Positions 31,517 to 33,866 of a stretch of DNA of 33,866 nucleotides are shown here, piece after piece. A program made the translations under genes and the position numbers. The number at the start of each line of letters is the position of its first letter. Position 1 is the first letter of the stretch. The notes beneath the pieces are model-generated. The model was not told the DNA's origin. It worked only from the letters and a program-made list of their open reading frames with translations, and searched no databases. The DNA lies in the NCBI GenBank assembly GCA_025352235.1, contig JANXTU010000061.1:1-33866 (forward strand), read 5' to 3'. Origin of the DNA: Fimbriiglobus sp. Its GTDB lineage: Bacteria; Planctomycetota; Planctomycetia; Gemmatales; Gemmataceae.

Positions 31517-33866
31517 TCACTTCGGCAACGGGACTTGCCCTTTGCCCATGAGGTAGGCCATGAGGTCCCGGACTTCGTCCGGTTTCAGGGCGTCGAACAG
31601 CCCTTCGGGCATCACCGAGTTCTGCGTCGGTTTGCGCTTCTCGATGTCCAACACCGGGATCGCGAGTTCCTCGTTCACGGTCCGCACCGTCACGGCTTGC
31701 GCGCTTTCCTTCTTAACAATGCCCGTGACGACGCGGCCGTCGAGCAGTTGGAACTCGTGCATCTTGTACTCGTTGGCCACGACCGCGCTCGGATCGACGA
31801 CGTTCTCAAGTAAATAATCGAGGTTGCTGCGCTGGGCCCCGGTGAGTTCCGGTCCGACGGCTTGCCCCTCGCCGAAGAGCTTGTGACAGGTCGCGCAGTT
31901 GCGGGTGAAGATCGCCCGGCCGTTCGCGGCGTTGCCGGACTTCAGGGTGTCGGGCGTCAGCAGTTCCTTGTACTTCTTGATCTGCACCGTCCGGGTGGCG
32001 CTGGCCGGTTTCACCTCGCCCCAGACGGAGGCCAGCTTCGCCAACACGGCTTTGTCCTTCAGCGCCGTGATCTGCCGGGCGGTGAAGGCGGTGATGTCGG
32101 CTTTGGGAATGCTCCCCTTCTCGACCGCGTCGAGAAGGTCGGAGGCGGTGCCGACCCGCGCGGCCAGCGTCTGCACGGCGTCGGCCTTCTCCTCGGCCGT
32201 GAGCTTCGGGTAGACCTTCAGGATGGCGTCGGCGGTCTTGGCGTCCGGATAAGCGGCGAGGGCGCGGAGGGCGGCGGCGCGGACTTTCTCGTCGTCGAGG
32301 GCTTTCAGCAGTAGCGGGGCAAGACCTCCCGTTTTGGCCCCAGCGAGCAAGCGGATGGCGGAAGTGCGGGCCTCGGCCGATTCGCCCTTTTGCAAGATGC
32401 GCTCCTTCATCTGCTTGATTTTGGTCGGGTCTCCGAACTTCACGCTCAGGGCATCGCCCAGCTCGCGCGCCTCCGCCGATTGCCCGACGATGTAATTGAC
32501 CGTCTCCCATTTGGGCAGCGGTTTCGCGGTCGCTCGGTCGGCATAGGCGTCGGTCAATCCCTTAAGGATGTCCAACTTCAACTGTTGGTCGGGCCGGTCG
32601 AGCCAGCGGGTGAGTTGGAACAACGCATCGGCGTCATCTTTGTGAGGGAGCAGCACATAGCGACGGATGAAGTTCTGGCGCACGAGGGGAATCTTGATCG
32701 CTTCGAGTTGATCGAGCATCTTGGCGGGGTTCGCGGCCACGAGCGGTTCGATGGCGAACCATGTCAGCCAAGCCAGGTTGGCGTCGTCGGTCGGCTTCGA
32801 GACGAGGGTCGGATAGAGGTCGAATTTCGCTTCGAGCGGTAATCGCTGGAAGATCGACGCGAGTTCCAACCGGTAGCCGACGGGTTCGATCATCTTCAGC
32901 AACTTGGCGTATTTTGAGATGGCCTCCGGGCTTCCGACTTCGCAGCCGAAGCGCACGTGCCAGAAGCCGAAGTGATCCTCGTTCGCGATTTTCGCGTAGC
33001 TCTCCTTCGCAATCGTACCGACCGCGGCGAGCGCCCACACCCGGCGCTCGTAGTTGCGCAGAATTGGCTTGTCTTGGTCCCACATGTAGCCGAGGATCGC
33101 CTTCGCCACATCTTCCCCGCCGACGCCGCGCTCTTGCAAGATGCGCCGTGCCTGCCGGCCGAGCCATTCATTCTGCGAGTAAAGCGCGACCACGAGTTCG
33201 CTCGTCGTCATCGTCGCCACATCGCCCTTCCACGGCTTGCACTCGCCGTACACGGTGCGGTAAATCCGCCCGTTGCTCGCATCCACCACCTGGTAGTTGT
33301 GGCACTCTCCGGTGTCGCTCCAGTCGCTTGTGTATAGCCCGCCGTCGGGGCCGACCTTCACGCAGACGCCGCGGAACCACGGGTCGTTGGCGAACTGGAA
33401 GTCGGGCCGGCGGACCCCCTTCATGCCGGTCTTGGTCCGTTCGAGACCGTCGTTGTTCAGCCGGTTGCCGTGGATGTTGCAGGTGAAGAGCGTGTTGCGA
33501 TACTCCGCCGGGAAGTTGGTCCCGAGGTAGATCGCCGCGCCGCTGTGGGCGTGCCCGCCGCCGGCATCGTCGTGTTCTTTCTTCAGCGCCCCGGTCTTCT
33601 GATCGGCGCGGCTGTCGGTCCAGGCGCCGCTGCCCCAGTGCTTGTAATCGACGGCGCTCGTCATGTGGCCGTAGACGTTCGGATTCGGGTCGGTGCCGTA
33701 CATACGCTGGTAGTGCCCACCGGGGACGACGTGCCAGAGGTGGTCGATGACGCAGTTCGTGATGAACATCTCGCCGTGTTCGTCGAAGTCGAGGCCCCAC
33801 GGGTTGGTGGTTCCGTTGGCGACGACCTCGAACACCTTCTTCGTCGGGTGGAAGCGCCAGACGCCG
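31517..33866 (-). CDS. PVC-type cytochrome c/HEAT-repeat protein, partial
   Basis: The C-terminal 782 or so codons of a large exported protein; the frame continues past the right edge (GVWRFHPTKKVFEVV). First comes a beta-propeller part like soluble glucose dehydrogenase (NPWGLDFDEHGEMFITNC, GHAHSGAAIYLG, GVCVKVGPDGGLYTSDWSD), then HEAT-like helical repeats (about 215-620), then a single c-type heme domain with NCATCHKLFGEGQAVGPELT and, after it, DPSAVVANEYKMHEFQLLDG and MPEGLFDALKPDEVRDLMAY. This is the PVC-type heme-binding CxxCH domain of Planctomycetes-Verrucomicrobia proteins that accompany exported dehydrogenases. It should work in the periplasm as an electron carrier with a sugar-oxidising module; the substrate is unknown. 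Confidence 0.93.
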   Translation of the reverse strand, partial: GVWRFHPTKKVFEVVANGTTNPWGLDFDEHGEMFITNCVIDHLWHVVPGGHYQRMYGTDPNPNVYGHMTSAVDYKHWGSGAWTDSRADQKTGALKKEHDDAGGGHAHSGAAIYLGTNFPAEYRNTLFTCNIHGNRLNNDGLERTKTGMKGVRRPDFQFANDPWFRGVCVKVGPDGGLYTSDWSDTGECHNYQVVDASNGRIYRTVYGECKPWKGDVATMTTSELVVALYSQNEWLGRQARRILQERGVGGEDVAKAILGYMWDQDKPILRNYERRVWALAAVGTIAKESYAKIANEDHFGFWHVRFGCEVGSPEAISKYAKLLKMIEPVGYRLELASIFQRLPLEAKFDLYPTLVSKPTDDANLAWLTWFAIEPLVAANPAKMLDQLEAIKIPLVRQNFIRRYVLLPHKDDADALFQLTRWLDRPDQQLKLDILKGLTDAYADRATAKPLPKWETVNYIVGQSAEARELGDALSVKFGDPTKIKQMKERILQKGESAEARTSAIRLLAGAKTGGLAPLLLKALDDEKVRAAALRALAAYPDAKTADAILKVYPKLTAEEKADAVQTLAARVGTASDLLDAVEKGSIPKADITAFTARQITALKDKAVLAKLASVWGEVKPASATRTVQIKKYKELLTPDTLKSGNAANGRAIFTRNCATCHKLFGEGQAVGPELTGAQRSNLDYLLENVVDPSAVVANEYKMHEFQLLDGRVVTGIVKKESAQAVTVRTVNEELAIPVLDIEKRKPTQNSVMPEGLFDALKPDEVRDLMAYLMGKGQVPLPK

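Overview
The window is high-GC bacterial chromosome whose markers point to a planctomycete, most likely of the Gemmata group. The markers are a DUF1559 prepilin-like protein, a PVC-type cytochrome c/HEAT protein, a DUF3179 protein, a Ser/Thr kinase with a membrane tail, and several small secreted proteins of planctomycete type. The lineage call is inference from gene content; no rRNA or complete tRNA was seen.

Layout. 1-1113: decayed, left-truncated serine recombinase, then a strong hairpin terminator. 1134-2760: two minus-strand genes, a small secreted protein and a SUKH-like protein. 2800-7473: probable plus-strand operon of kinase, DUF3179 protein, OsmC-like protein and methyltransferase. 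7505-9193: minus-strand sugar isomerase/epimerase and a TrmB-like methyltransferase. 9337-11215: a DUF1559 gene sitting between two remnants of a large MmeI-like DNA methyltransferase, with a palindromic repeat nearby. 11254-12378: RsbRD-type histidine kinase. 12619-15205: ispH, a GNAT acetyltransferase and a tail-anchored protein. 15220-15754: MazF-type toxin and antitoxin. 15899-17907: DUF485 protein and ActP-like symporter. 18040-19185: membrane metallophosphoesterase. 19190-20900: visibly lower-GC insert with a membrane-anchored trypsin-like protease and a zinc-ribbon membrane protein, bounded by a second copy of the phosphoesterase 3' end. 20994-23164: secreted protein, hexapeptide acyltransferase and GT2 glycosyltransferase. 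23203-24424: transposase 3' remnant followed by an array of about 113-bp hairpin repeats. 24494-30577: minus-strand housekeeping cluster polA, a 46-codon ORF, coaE, rho and ribH, followed by a small remnant-like ORF. 30916-31448: toxin-antitoxin pair with a frameshifted toxin. 31517-33866: PVC-type cytochrome c protein running off the right edge.

The core genes cover DNA repair and replication (polA), transcription termination (rho), CoA, riboflavin and isoprenoid synthesis (coaE, ribH, ispH), acetate uptake (actP) and cell-surface or periplasmic functions. Between them lie several patches of decayed mobile or defence DNA. The most unusual structures are the low-GC protease insert flanked by a duplicated gene end, the hairpin array with paired base changes, and the DUF1559 gene between methylase remnants.
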